From: Roseivirga thermotolerans
GTDB taxonomy: Bacteria > Bacteroidota > Bacteroidia > Cytophagales > Cyclobacteriaceae
Assembly (NCBI RefSeq): GCF_014653175.1
Contig: NZ_BNAG01000004.1
Coordinates: 642,909 to 706,908, forward strand
Direction: 5' to 3'
DNA length: 64,000 bases
The position numbers were made by a program, and so were the translations under genes. Position 1 is the stretch's first letter; each line of letters starts with the position of its first letter. This document shows positions 1-8,400 of the stretch, in pieces. The notes below the pieces were generated by a model that was not told the origin of the DNA, did not search any database, and saw only the letters and a list, made by a program, of their open reading frames with translations.

Positions 1-88
1 ATAATTCAAAAAAGAAAAGAACGCTATCTTCTCCTCCGCCAACAGATGTAGTATCTCCAGCGGCTAGTTGTTGCAATAATATCACCAT
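1..88 (-). CDS. Probable MotA/TolQ/ExbB proton-channel protein, N-terminal fragment
   Basis: Only the first 29 codons are inside the window, on the minus strand from an ATG at 88. They give a short polar N-terminus rich in Gly, Asp and Thr, followed by Phe/Leu-rich residues (VLFFFEL), where the gene runs off the edge. The start lies 1 bp beyond the stop codon of the SPOR gene, so the two are almost certainly cotranscribed. From memory of Cytophagales genomes, ExbB/TolQ-like proteins often begin this way and sit next to SPOR-domain genes; this is an inference from a very short fragment. If correct, it would form the proton channel that powers TonB or Tol proteins in the inner membrane. The identity needs sequence beyond base 1. 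Confidence 0.45.
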   Translation of the reverse strand, partial: MVILLQQLAAGDTTSVGGGEDSVLFFFEL

Positions 89-89
89 T

Positions 90-938
90 TTAATATTTCA
101 GTACCCAGATATTTTCTCCGAAAGTTGATACTAACTCTGTTCTCTTTTGTTCGGCTTCAGCCATAGTTGCAGACTGTGCTATTCCTACTCTATGAAATTT
201 AAGTTGACCTGTAGGGTTGAGTAAGTAAGCACTTGTTCCTGAGGCCACTATAGCTTTGGCTTTATCTTCCGCAAGATCTTCGTCATAAAAACTTCCGACC
301 ACAACATAGAAACGGCCTTCAGGCGCTGAAATTGTGAATAGTTCTGCTTTTGGTTTTACCGGCTCTGGCTCTGGTTCAGGCTCTGGCTCGGGCTCCTGTT
401 GTGGCGGTGTATTTTGAGGCTGTTCGGTCTTCACAGGCTCTAGCTCCACATTCTTTTTCTTAAATACCAAAAAGTAATAGGCGGCAGCAGCTATTACCAG
501 TATTAGGATGACAATGAGGACAATAATACCGTTGTTATTTTCCTTCTTCTCCTCCTTCCCTGCTTTTGAGCTTGGCTCAGAAGAGTTTTCCTGAGGCTTG
601 GCTTCTTTCTCATCAGTGTTGAACACAAAGGGTTCGGGTTCTTCTTTTTTGGTTTCCTCAGTTGGCTCCGGTTCTTTGGTAAGTTCTACCGACTCTTCCT
701 CCGGCTCAATATCGGCCACAGGGTCTTCTACCAAACCGGTGGCTACCGGCTCATCAGAAGTTTCATCTACTGGCTCAAGTTCAATATCGTCTAAGCCAAA
801 GTCATCGTCTGTAACCTCCGGTTCTTTAGGAGTTTCTTCTTTTTTGGGCTTGGACGATGGCTTAGCACCTCGTTTCCTTCCGGTTTTTTTTGCTTTATCT
901 TCTTCTTTAGATGAGTCGCTTTTCTTTTTTGCTGCCAT
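90..938 (-). CDS. SPOR-domain inner-membrane protein
   Basis: This is a 282-residue protein with a bitopic layout. Residues 1-135 are a long Lys/Glu/Pro-rich, strongly acidic cytoplasmic tail. Residues 137-159 are a single membrane helix rich in Ile, Leu, Val and Ala. Residues 181-193 are a Glu-Pro dipeptide repeat, a probable rigid spacer, and residues 208-282 are a SPOR fold that starts at the RFYVVVGSF motif. SPOR domains bind septal peptidoglycan that has lost its stem peptides, so the protein is expected at division or remodelling sites with its C-terminus in the periplasm. It lies between a beta-barrel gene and a probable ExbB gene, which suggests an envelope-energising cluster. The start at 938 is the natural one (MAAKKK). 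The N-terminal half is low-complexity and cannot be assigned a fold. Confidence 0.85.
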   Translation of the reverse strand: MAAKKKSDSSKEEDKAKKTGRKRGAKPSSKPKKEETPKEPEVTDDDFGLDDIELEPVDETSDEPVATGLVEDPVADIEPEEESVELTKEPEPTEETKKEEPEPFVFNTDEKEAKPQENSSEPSSKAGKEEKKENNNGIIVLIVILILVIAAAAYYFLVFKKKNVELEPVKTEQPQNTPPQQEPEPEPEPEPEPVKPKAELFTISAPEGRFYVVVGSFYDEDLAEDKAKAIVASGTSAYLLNPTGQLKFHRVGIAQSATMAEAEQKRTELVSTFGENIWVLKY

Positions 939-1010
939 TTGAATTCGGTTGAAAGATGAATTTACAAATTAGTAAAATAAAGGCTATACAAAAACGGGCA
1001 GAGAGTAAGA

Positions 1011-2651
1011 CTAGAAAGCCACTGATAATCCACCTAAGAATTGAATACCACGCGATGGATAGTTGAGATACCTCTCGTATTCTTTGCCGAACAGGTTGTT
1101 TATCTGCAAAAATACGCCAAATCGTTCATTTATCTCATACCTTCCACCCAAATTCAGGTCAATTATATCATCAAGCTCAAAAGTCTGGGCCGTTTCCCTG
1201 TTCAAAGCCATTAGTCCTGCCAAGTAATAAAGGTCTGTGGTGACTGTGAGCTTCTTAATTGGGAAAATGGTAGTATTGAAGGCTGTTTTAAAATTGGGCT
1301 TATGCCAGGCTTCCTCTAAGCTGGCCAATGCGTAATTAAAATAATCAAAGCGAAGCGAGCTTCTCACTTTTCCTGTGTTCTCAAAATTAATGGCCGAAAA
1401 TACATTGAGTCTTCGGGTGGTTCCATCTTCATAGAGAATCTCAAAACGTGTGGAATCCGATCCGTTGGTAAAAAACTGGAGATTGTTGAGCGAGGCGTAG
1501 CTAAATCCTGAGCTAAGGGTAAATCCTTCAAAAAGCTCAAAGTCCAGACCTCCAAAATACTCACTCTTCTTTTCAGTATTTCTCAGGTCGAAATTGGCCA
1601 TGAGAAACGGATTCTCATTAACTGAAGATTCTACAGAGTTAAACTCAATATCGCCATCGATTCCGGCATAAATTCTAAAACCCGAACTAAGCGCATAATC
1701 GGCTTTAATGGTTGGGTAGAACTGCAATCCCTTGTTGTAGCCATTGTCTCCGGCCAGATTGAACCCGGCTTTGAAGGTAAAGCCATTGGTTTGATAGTTG
1801 ACTCTGGGCCTGAAGTTGAGGTAACTACGGTTGTCTTCCTGCAAATCCTGACGTTTGGAGAGTGTGGCTAATAAGTCGGCACTCAATCGTAGGTCGTCAT
1901 TTATAATATAAAAGCCACCTACATCGAAGTTAAACTTGTTTTCACGTGCATCGAAGTTGTCTTTAAAGAAAATCCAGTCGGTTTTAAAGTGATAGTCGAA
2001 ATTCTGCTCTTTGTTGGCATTCTCTATAAGCACGTTGGTAGAGAAGCGAGTAAATTTCTGCTCTATTTGACCGGCTTCATAGTTCAACACCGGATTATAA
2101 CCATAAAAATGAACCTTATGATTGCTATAGTTCATAGAGCCAGACACCTTGTTTACATTGCTAAAGTACTTGGCTCCAATGGCGGCCTCAGTTCTTCCTT
2201 CCCCTGAGTTTTCATCGAATACAGGACCGTTTTTAGATGACAGGTGTCTCACGTACAGATTAAACAGATAAGACTCCTGACGCTTAGACCCCAGATAACC
2301 TTCTAAATAAGGCGTTTGATAATTGCCATAGCCTAGTTTTAAGAAGTTGCTGGTGAGCTCAGAAATGCGCTCATTACCCTGAAAATTTACGGTTCTGAAA
2401 GTCGGTTCTAAGGGGCTCAGCCTGTAACTGAAACGCTTGAAAGTATACTCTTGCTTGGTATCAGTTTCACTAACCGGCAATTGAGGTATTTTCTCGAAAT
2501 TCCGTGTGGCCGGTGGCAAAGTAATTCTTCGATCTTTCCGAATAACAATCTCTGCTTCTTCCAGTTGGCTGCCCTGTCCTTGTTGAGCTACTGCAGGCAA
2601 AGCCAGGCACAAAAAGCCTGCAACCCATGTCGCTTTAATTAGCTTATTCAT
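1011..2651 (-). CDS. TonB-dependent-receptor-like outer-membrane beta-barrel protein
   Basis: The protein has 546 residues. Residues 1-22 are a classic signal peptide ending AVA-QQ. The rest alternates aromatic and polar residues in the manner of beta-strands, and the C-terminus ends LGGLSVAF with a terminal Phe, as in BamA-inserted barrels. The motif NLFGKEYERYLNYPSRG near residue 520 resembles the last strands of TonB-dependent receptors. At 546 residues there is no room for the usual plug domain plus a 22-strand barrel, and no plug or TonB box is visible after residue 23, so this may be a plugless derivative. Its start overlaps the end of the TPR gene by 8 bp, so translation is probably coupled. 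Substrate unknown. Confidence 0.75.
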   Translation of the reverse strand: MNKLIKATWVAGFLCLALPAVAQQGQGSQLEEAEIVIRKDRRITLPPATRNFEKIPQLPVSETDTKQEYTFKRFSYRLSPLEPTFRTVNFQGNERISELTSNFLKLGYGNYQTPYLEGYLGSKRQESYLFNLYVRHLSSKNGPVFDENSGEGRTEAAIGAKYFSNVNKVSGSMNYSNHKVHFYGYNPVLNYEAGQIEQKFTRFSTNVLIENANKEQNFDYHFKTDWIFFKDNFDARENKFNFDVGGFYIINDDLRLSADLLATLSKRQDLQEDNRSYLNFRPRVNYQTNGFTFKAGFNLAGDNGYNKGLQFYPTIKADYALSSGFRIYAGIDGDIEFNSVESSVNENPFLMANFDLRNTEKKSEYFGGLDFELFEGFTLSSGFSYASLNNLQFFTNGSDSTRFEILYEDGTTRRLNVFSAINFENTGKVRSSLRFDYFNYALASLEEAWHKPNFKTAFNTTIFPIKKLTVTTDLYYLAGLMALNRETAQTFELDDIIDLNLGGRYEINERFGVFLQINNLFGKEYERYLNYPSRGIQFLGGLSVAF

Positions 2652-5600
2652 TGTTGCCTCCTTTCTTCACCTGAGTTGAGTCCATTCGAGTGCTATCGCC
2701 TTTTATTTCTTTCTGGCGCAAGGCTTCTTCCATCTTTTCTATTTCACTTAATTTTTTTCTGGCCTCTTCTACCACTTCAACCACTTCGGAATATTCAATG
2801 ATGGAGTTTACGGTGGCCTTGGCCTGGAATAACTCATTGAGGGCAATGTAGTTATCGGCAATTAACAAAAAGGCCTTACCCAGCCATTCTTCGTGATCGG
2901 AAAAATTCTCATTAAACTCAAAAAGAGTAGTCAATGACTGTTGGTATTGCCCTTGCTGATAGAAAATTTTACCGAGTAAAAACTGGGCTTCTGCCCCATA
3001 CTTATTCTTAGCAGTATTAATGGTGGAGAGAAGTTCATCGATGGCAACATTAAAGTTACCCTCAATATAGGAGGCCTTAGCCAGGTATAACTGAGCTTTA
3101 TTGACCTGATCTTGACTAATGTTGCCTTTGGTTATAATGTTTCGGGCATAGGTTCTCATCTGGTCGTATTGTCCCAAATTGAAATGGGCCTCCAAAAGCC
3201 CCGCCCACGCATCGTTTTCCTGACGCTTGGAAATGGCTATTTTCTCCAGTTTACTGTAGTAATTGGCCGCTTCGCCAAAGTCTCCGGCTTTCAATTGCAG
3301 CTCTCCTATTCTTTGGAAAACCACATCTATGTCAGTCACCTGGGCTTCGCGATCCAACTCGTAATACAATTCCAGTGCTTTATCAGTGTTGTTAAGGCGG
3401 TAGTAAGACTCGGCCCTATAAAACTTAGCCTGATGCCTTAGCGGGCTTCCTGCATAATTCTTTTCATAGTCTTCAAACGCTCCAATAGCAGCATTGTATT
3501 GCTGACCGAAATACAGGTTTTTGGCAGACTCCAGCTCTATGTTTTCAAGAGCCTGATTGTCTGGGTTTGCACTTTTGTATTTGGCCAGGTACTGATCGAA
3601 CTCCAATACTTTATCGTTGAGTTTAAGGGTATTCTGCAAGCCCAAAAGTGCGGAGTTGGCCACTCTACTGGTAACGTACTTATCCAATATGGTTTTATAG
3701 TCTTCCTCTGCCTTTTCCAATTCATTTAGGTTGAAGTATGCCAACGCCCTGCTTTCATAGGCATAGGGAATAAAGGGGCTTTGCTCCAACCGATCGATTA
3801 TGCGGCTGAATCCTTGAATGGAAGCCCTATACTCCCTGTTTTCCAGTTGAATTTGCGCCTTCTTATAAATGGCGTCATCGTAGTATCTGGAACGGCTATA
3901 CCTGTTGATCACTACATCAAGAGCTTCTATGGCCTCATCGCTCTTATCCTGAAAATCTTTAACCACTCCTTTTTGGAAATAGGCATAGTCAATGTTCGGG
4001 TTGTTGGTATCTATGGCTTTCTGGTAGTACGATATGGCCGTGGCATAAGCCTTATCTACGTAGTAGCAATCGGCCAACCTTAAAAGCGCATCATCATAGT
4101 TCAATTTGCTTTGTGCGCCTTCCAGGGCATCTACATAGCGCTTAAAATAGATACGGGCATTGGGGTAGTCGCGCGTATTGTAATAGGCATACGCAATACC
4201 ATAGTTGGCCTTTAAGTAATATTCAGAGTCTCGGTTACGGGTTCTGAATACTTGCTGGTAAGCGTCTATGGCATTGGTATAGTTTCGAGCAGTGGCCAGG
4301 GCTTCTGCCTTCCAAAATAGAGCAGCAGTTTCCAAATCACTATCTATTCGGTAAGTCAAAGACTTATCGAATAATTGCACTGCATTGGTGTAGTTGGCAC
4401 TGTTGAAGTACTCTGTTCCTTTATAAAAAGTCACTTTCTGGTATGCAGCCTGAATTCTAGGGCTCTTGTTCTTAATGCGTTCAATAAAGGTTATGGCCCG
4501 GGTAAAATCGCTTGTATTCAGAAAAGCCTCAGACAAAAGGTTGTTGGCTTCAGGAATGTATTGTGAGGTAGGATATTGATTGATGAATCGGTCAAGAGAG
4601 GTAATAGCCTGAGAATAATTTTTCGATTCGAAATTGACTTTGGCTACATTGAAGGCCGATTCTTCCTGAATTTCCTTATTGAAAGGCAGTTTGCTGGCTT
4701 TGTCGAACGCAGAAGTGGCAAATACATAGTTGCTCTGTTCTACGTAAAGCTGCCCCAGATAATATGAGGCGTATTGCGCAAGAGTGTCTTCTTTTAAAGC
4801 CACCCGCTTAAAGTCTTCAATGGCCGGTTCGGCATTGCCCACAGCAAAGTTGGCATAGGCTATGCGATAGAGTGTTTCATTACTAATGCTTTGAGCTGCC
4901 AGCTTGCGGTATAAGCCATAAAATTCCAAAGCTTCATCATAGCGGGCTTCAGCAAATGCCGACTCTCCTGCCAACTGATACAGTTGATAGAGGTAATCCA
5001 TTCGCTTGCGCTCCTCGTCTACATTTTTAAACTTACCCACATAGGCCAGTACTTCTCCGTATCGCTTTTGCTTAAAGTATGAGCTGGTGATCATAATCGG
5101 TACACGATACTTATACTTTTCACTTTCTTCAGCCTTACGAAGGTCTACAATGGCCTTATCGTATTCCGCATCGGCATAAGCCAGAAAGCCCGAATAGTAG
5201 TTCGCATCGGCCTGAAAATCTCCGTTTTCACGCTTGGCCAAATCGAAGTATTCTATGGATTCTTCTTTTCGATTGAGGCTAAAGGCTGAATAGGCAATTT
5301 TAAAATAAGTCTCTGCTCTCTCCTGATCGTTGAGTGCATTCAGATTGGCCAGTTTGAGATATTTATTAGCGGTTTGGTAATCTTTTACCTTAAAAGCATT
5401 TACCCCCAAATTGTAGTAGGCTTTGGAAGCTTTCGGGTGGCTGGGCCGTTTCTTCACAAACTCAGAAATAAGCTGCGGCCCATCTGCATTGTTCAGGTTT
5501 AGGGCACAAAGGGCGACATAGTACTCTGCATCGGCCTTTTTAATTTCATCAGATCCTACCAATAAATACCTTTCGAACTGCTCACGGGCAGCACTGTACT

Positions 5601-5730
5601 TTTCCTTATCCAGCAACTCCAGTCCAAACCGATAGTATTTGTTGTCGCTGTTTTGGTGTAAAGTACTTTGAGCTTTTAATGACCCGAGCGTTACAAGGCT
5701 GATGGTAACAAGCGTTAGTACGTTCCTCAT
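2644..5730 (-). CDS. Large exported tetratricopeptide-repeat protein
   Basis: The protein has about 1028 residues and is built almost entirely of TPR helical hairpins; the pattern of Tyr/Ala/Leu at conserved TPR positions and phrases such as YYLGQLYVEQ and AYYNLGV recur throughout. I chose the start at 5730 because it begins a good signal peptide (MRNVLTLV to LKAQS). An in-frame ATG at 5805 would add 25 charged residues before the signal peptide but would overlap the holA stop by 4 bp, so it stays possible. The tail is Lys/Glu-rich and coiled-coil-like. TPR solenoids are protein-docking scaffolds; with the downstream barrel, SPOR and probable ExbB genes it may have a role like CpoB/YbgF in an envelope complex. 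That role is inferred. Confidence 0.85.
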   Translation of the reverse strand: MRNVLTLVTISLVTLGSLKAQSTLHQNSDNKYYRFGLELLDKEKYSAAREQFERYLLVGSDEIKKADAEYYVALCALNLNNADGPQLISEFVKKRPSHPKASKAYYNLGVNAFKVKDYQTANKYLKLANLNALNDQERAETYFKIAYSAFSLNRKEESIEYFDLAKRENGDFQADANYYSGFLAYADAEYDKAIVDLRKAEESEKYKYRVPIMITSSYFKQKRYGEVLAYVGKFKNVDEERKRMDYLYQLYQLAGESAFAEARYDEALEFYGLYRKLAAQSISNETLYRIAYANFAVGNAEPAIEDFKRVALKEDTLAQYASYYLGQLYVEQSNYVFATSAFDKASKLPFNKEIQEESAFNVAKVNFESKNYSQAITSLDRFINQYPTSQYIPEANNLLSEAFLNTSDFTRAITFIERIKNKSPRIQAAYQKVTFYKGTEYFNSANYTNAVQLFDKSLTYRIDSDLETAALFWKAEALATARNYTNAIDAYQQVFRTRNRDSEYYLKANYGIAYAYYNTRDYPNARIYFKRYVDALEGAQSKLNYDDALLRLADCYYVDKAYATAISYYQKAIDTNNPNIDYAYFQKGVVKDFQDKSDEAIEALDVVINRYSRSRYYDDAIYKKAQIQLENREYRASIQGFSRIIDRLEQSPFIPYAYESRALAYFNLNELEKAEEDYKTILDKYVTSRVANSALLGLQNTLKLNDKVLEFDQYLAKYKSANPDNQALENIELESAKNLYFGQQYNAAIGAFEDYEKNYAGSPLRHQAKFYRAESYYRLNNTDKALELYYELDREAQVTDIDVVFQRIGELQLKAGDFGEAANYYSKLEKIAISKRQENDAWAGLLEAHFNLGQYDQMRTYARNIITKGNISQDQVNKAQLYLAKASYIEGNFNVAIDELLSTINTAKNKYGAEAQFLLGKIFYQQGQYQQSLTTLFEFNENFSDHEEWLGKAFLLIADNYIALNELFQAKATVNSIIEYSEVVEVVEEARKKLSEIEKMEEALRQKEIKGDSTRMDSTQVKKGGNNE

Positions 5731-5801
5731 CAATTTGTATTTGCTCACTTTATTCCTAAACTCTTTTGTTGGTTGAATATTGTTGCGCTCCATAGAACAA
5801 T

Positions 5802-6824
5802 TCAATGCATAAGTTTGAACACCAATTCTCTTAAAATCTCCTCTTCGGGCATAGAGCCGGAGTCTACTCCTTTAGACCTAAGGTCTGCCTCTCTCAGGTG
5901 CGAAATACATTGCATTACTTTCTGAAGAGGATACCTGTTGGCCGCTACTTTATACTCCTTTACCACAAAAGGAGGAAGCCCCATGGCACGTGCAAGGCCA
6001 CTGTCCGATTTATCTTTGGCACTATGAAGCAGCAATAGCTTGGTATAATAGCTGTATAACACGGCTATCATTGGAATAATGGAATTAGCCCTGATATTGG
6101 CTGAAAAATAATTCACTATGCGGTTGGCCTTAAGCACATCGCCAGTAGAGATAGCTTTTTGGAGCTCAAACACATTGTAGTCTTTATTGATACCCACATA
6201 CTTTTGAATGTGGGCCGGAGTTATTTCCTCTCCCGGCTTTAAATTAATGGCAATTTTGTTGACTTCGTTGCTAAGACGCTCCAGATTATTGCCCAGGTAT
6301 TCGGCCAGCATTTGCACCGACTGATAACCAATATTGAAACCCTTTTCTTTGGCAAAGCCCTCAATCCACTTAGGCACCTCATAGTCTCGCAACTTGGTAG
6401 TGGTGAGCAGCAGAGCCTTTTTAGAAAGAGCCTTTGCCAGAGGTTTTCGCCCATCCACTTTTTTGTGTTTATGAGCAAACACAAGGACGGTACTCGGCAC
6501 AGGGTTATCGAGATAATTTATGAGCAGGCTCTGCCCTTCCTCTTTGTTAATATCCTGAATATCCTTGGCTTCTTTAACAATCACCACCTGTCGTTCGGCC
6601 ATCATAGGAAAACGCCTTGCCGCTGTAAGCACCTGGCTCATAGCCACATCTTTTCCATACATAATGGTTTGATTGAAGCCTTTTTCGGCTTCGGCCAAAC
6701 AATGGTCTTCGATGTAATCAGATATCTGATCGATATAGTAGGGTTCTTCCCCCTGTAAAAAATAAACCGGAGCATATTTTCCGGCTTTCAAATCGCTTAA
6801 AATCTGGTCGGGAGTCACTGCCAT
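5802..6824 (-). CDS. holA: DNA polymerase III subunit delta
   Basis: This 340-residue protein matches the clamp-loader delta subunit in length and layout. It has an N-terminal RecA-like module beginning PVYFLQGEEPYYID (residues 19-32), a degenerate nucleotide site as expected for delta, the strand-helix VVIVKEAKDIQ, and a C-terminal helical collar with KAISTGDVLKANRIVNYF. Delta is the wrench that opens the beta sliding clamp during replication. The gene has its own promoter with a perfect -7 element (6835-6842), and its stop region touches the TPR gene, which may make this an operon head. The assignment is by family resemblance and is secure. Confidence 0.93.
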   Translation of the reverse strand: MAVTPDQILSDLKAGKYAPVYFLQGEEPYYIDQISDYIEDHCLAEAEKGFNQTIMYGKDVAMSQVLTAARRFPMMAERQVVIVKEAKDIQDINKEEGQSLLINYLDNPVPSTVLVFAHKHKKVDGRKPLAKALSKKALLLTTTKLRDYEVPKWIEGFAKEKGFNIGYQSVQMLAEYLGNNLERLSNEVNKIAINLKPGEEITPAHIQKYVGINKDYNVFELQKAISTGDVLKANRIVNYFSANIRANSIIPMIAVLYSYYTKLLLLHSAKDKSDSGLARAMGLPPFVVKEYKVAANRYPLQKVMQCISHLREADLRSKGVDSGSMPEEEILRELVFKLMH

Positions 6825-6834
6825 GATCAGAAGT

Positions 6835-6864
6835 CAAATATACAACCTCCATTCTATTTTCAAG
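6835..6864 (-). promoter_or_regulatory. Bacteroidota-type promoter of holA
   Basis: On the minus strand, CTTG (-33 region, 6861-6864) is followed after 18 bp by TATATTTG (6835-6842), a perfect match to TAnnTTTG. The element ends 10 bp before the holA start codon, so the leader is very short. Confidence 0.7.
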
Positions 6865-6895
6865 GGAAATCGAACCAAGACTTTTATGAGGTGTT

Positions 6896-6903
6896 TATAT
6901 TTG
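6896..6903 (+). promoter_or_regulatory. -7 element for the TPR gene at 6918
   Basis: TATATTTG matches TAnnTTTG exactly and lies 14 bp before ATG 6918. It overlaps an upstream in-frame GTG at 6891, which therefore cannot be the start. A -33 element is not obvious. The site is only about 50 bp from the divergent holA promoter. Confidence 0.6.
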
Positions 6904-6917
6904 CAAAAAGCCCCAAA

Positions 6918-7601
6918 ATGATCGAATCGATAGTTGAGAAAGGAATTGAAGCCTGCCGATCAAATGATTTCAAAAAAGGCATTGAATTGTTCAATCAGGC
7001 CTTAAACCAGAACCCTAATCATGTCGCTGCACTATACAATCGTGCTCGCGCACTTTCTAAAAACGAACAATTGACTGAGGCCCTCTCCGACTTTAAACGA
7101 CTCGTTGAACTGCATCCGGAAAATGCCACCTTCATTAGTGATTTTGCAGTAGCTCTGCACCTCAACAACCGAAACGATGAGGCTCTGACTCAATTCGATT
7201 TGGCTCTGAAACTAGAACCACAAAACCCTTATCGCTGGTCTTCCAGAGCTTTTTTCAAAGATCGTATTGGGCAAAGTAAGGAAGCCTTAGCCGATTATGA
7301 AAAGGCTTTGGAGCTTGACCCTGACGATGCCATAACCTTAAACAACAAAGGGCTTATTGAAGAAAAATTAGGCTATATAGAAAGGTCTAAAAAGAGTTTT
7401 AACAGGTCTAACGAATTGGTGGGTTATTCGCCTGGCACCGGTAAGCCTATGGAAAGGCCCTCTGCACCAACTCCTTCTGCAGAAAAACCCAAACAAGAAC
7501 CCTTAACACGATGGAAGGTGATAAAGTCAGTTTTTACTAAAGAGGGTTTTAAAGACTTTAGCAATTTCACCAAGACCAAGGTGCTTAAAAGAAAAGGTTA
7601 A
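6918..7601 (+). CDS. Cytoplasmic tetratricopeptide-repeat protein
   Basis: The protein has 227 residues with about five TPR units in residues 1-150, for example AALYNRARALSKNEQ and ITLNNKGLIEEKLG. A basic, Pro-rich C-terminal tail (about 165-227) carries GYSPGTGKP and ends in a Lys/Arg cluster. There is no signal peptide, so it probably acts in the cytoplasm as a binding adaptor. The start at 6918 is preferred over a GTG at 6891 because a perfect -7 promoter element overlaps that codon. It is transcribed divergently from holA and stands alone. The partner is unknown; the basic tail could contact nucleic acid or membrane, but that is speculation. Confidence 0.85.
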   Translation: MIESIVEKGIEACRSNDFKKGIELFNQALNQNPNHVAALYNRARALSKNEQLTEALSDFKRLVELHPENATFISDFAVALHLNNRNDEALTQFDLALKLEPQNPYRWSSRAFFKDRIGQSKEALADYEKALELDPDDAITLNNKGLIEEKLGYIERSKKSFNRSNELVGYSPGTGKPMERPSAPTPSAEKPKQEPLTRWKVIKSVFTKEGFKDFSNFTKTKVLKRKG

Positions 7602-7706
7602 ACCACTCGCACCACTCACCGTATGCAAAGTGTGTAAGCTATTGGCTACCTTTAGATATGCGTAGCAATGAATAGCTACAACCAACACTTAACCAACACA
7701 ACCCAA

Positions 7707-8294
7707 ATGAAGAAAATTTTACTAGCCAGCTTCTTTGCCTTAATGTCGGGCAGCCTTTCGGCACAGCAAATGAGCAAAGAAGATCAGATTAAATCGGCTG
7801 TTTTAGCTGCCCCGGCAGCCGTAAGAGATGGAGCCCATGTTTATGGCTTTAACGAAAAAGGCGAAATGATAACCCTAAGAAAAGGAACCAACAATTTCAT
7901 TGTTCGGGCAGACGACCCCAATAGTCCCGGCTTTGAGGTGGTGAGTTATCCGATTGATGTGGAGCCTTTTATGGCCCGAGGCAGAGCCTTGCGGGCAGAA
8001 GGCAAAAACCGTGGAGAAATTTTACAGATCCGAGAAGATGAAATGAAAAACGGAAGCCTTCAGAAGCCAAACTACGGATCTACGTTGGCCATTTACTATG
8101 GAGAGAATGCGCGCTACAATCCGGAAACGAATAGCCTTGAAGGCGGTCAGTTTCGGTACGTTATATATACCCCATTGGCCACAGCTGAATCGACCGGACT
8201 GCCCATTAGCCCCAACGGTAAAGGGCATCCGTGGGTAATGTTTCCCGGGCTTTACAGAGCGCATATTATGATCACTCCTCCGGGCGAAAACTAG
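7707..8294 (+). CDS. Secreted protein of unknown function
   Basis: The protein has 195 residues from ATG 7707, with a signal peptide at 1-20 (MKKILLASFF, cleavage near LSAQQ). The start is chosen because the 13 codons upstream (from ATG 7668) are Asn/Thr-rich and would sit before the signal peptide. The mature part is soluble and contains MITLRKGTNNFIVRAD, a stretch ending in a Tyr-rich strand (GSTLAIYYGENARYN), and a C-terminal PWVMFPGLYRAHIMI that looks like the core of a small beta-rich fold. I do not recognise the family. There are no cysteines for disulfides and no lipobox. It ends in front of a long-stem convergent terminator, so it is a single-gene unit. Confidence 0.75.
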   Translation: MKKILLASFFALMSGSLSAQQMSKEDQIKSAVLAAPAAVRDGAHVYGFNEKGEMITLRKGTNNFIVRADDPNSPGFEVVSYPIDVEPFMARGRALRAEGKNRGEILQIREDEMKNGSLQKPNYGSTLAIYYGENARYNPETNSLEGGQFRYVIYTPLATAESTGLPISPNGKGHPWVMFPGLYRAHIMITPPGEN

Positions 8295-8314
8295 AAAACC
8301 ACTAAGAGTTATTT

Positions 8315-8389
8315 AAAGAGACTGCTATGAAGCGAACTGCACCATACCCTTAATGGCGGAGCAGAGTCAAGAGTCATAACAGTCTCTTT
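8315..8389. terminator. Shared bidirectional terminator-like stem between convergent genes
   Basis: The arm AAAGAGACTG at 8315-8324 pairs with CAGTCTCTTT at 8380-8389. After one mismatch the stem continues with TATGA against TCATA, giving about 16 bp around a 44-nt loop. Short T-runs flank both outer ends. It lies between the stop codons of the secreted protein (+) and the permease (-). Confidence 0.6.
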
Positions 8390-8400
8390 TCCATTACCGA

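Noticed and set aside
355..405. Hexamer-like tandem repeat (CTCTGG/CTCGGG type) that could be a CRISPR or VNTR
   Set aside because: It is the coding sequence of the Glu-Pro dipeptide repeat in the SPOR protein; there are no spacers.
598..942. Plus-strand Ser-rich reading frame opposite the SPOR gene
   Set aside because: It mirrors the Glu/Lys/Pro-rich coding of the SPOR gene on the other strand; it has no start context and no domain.
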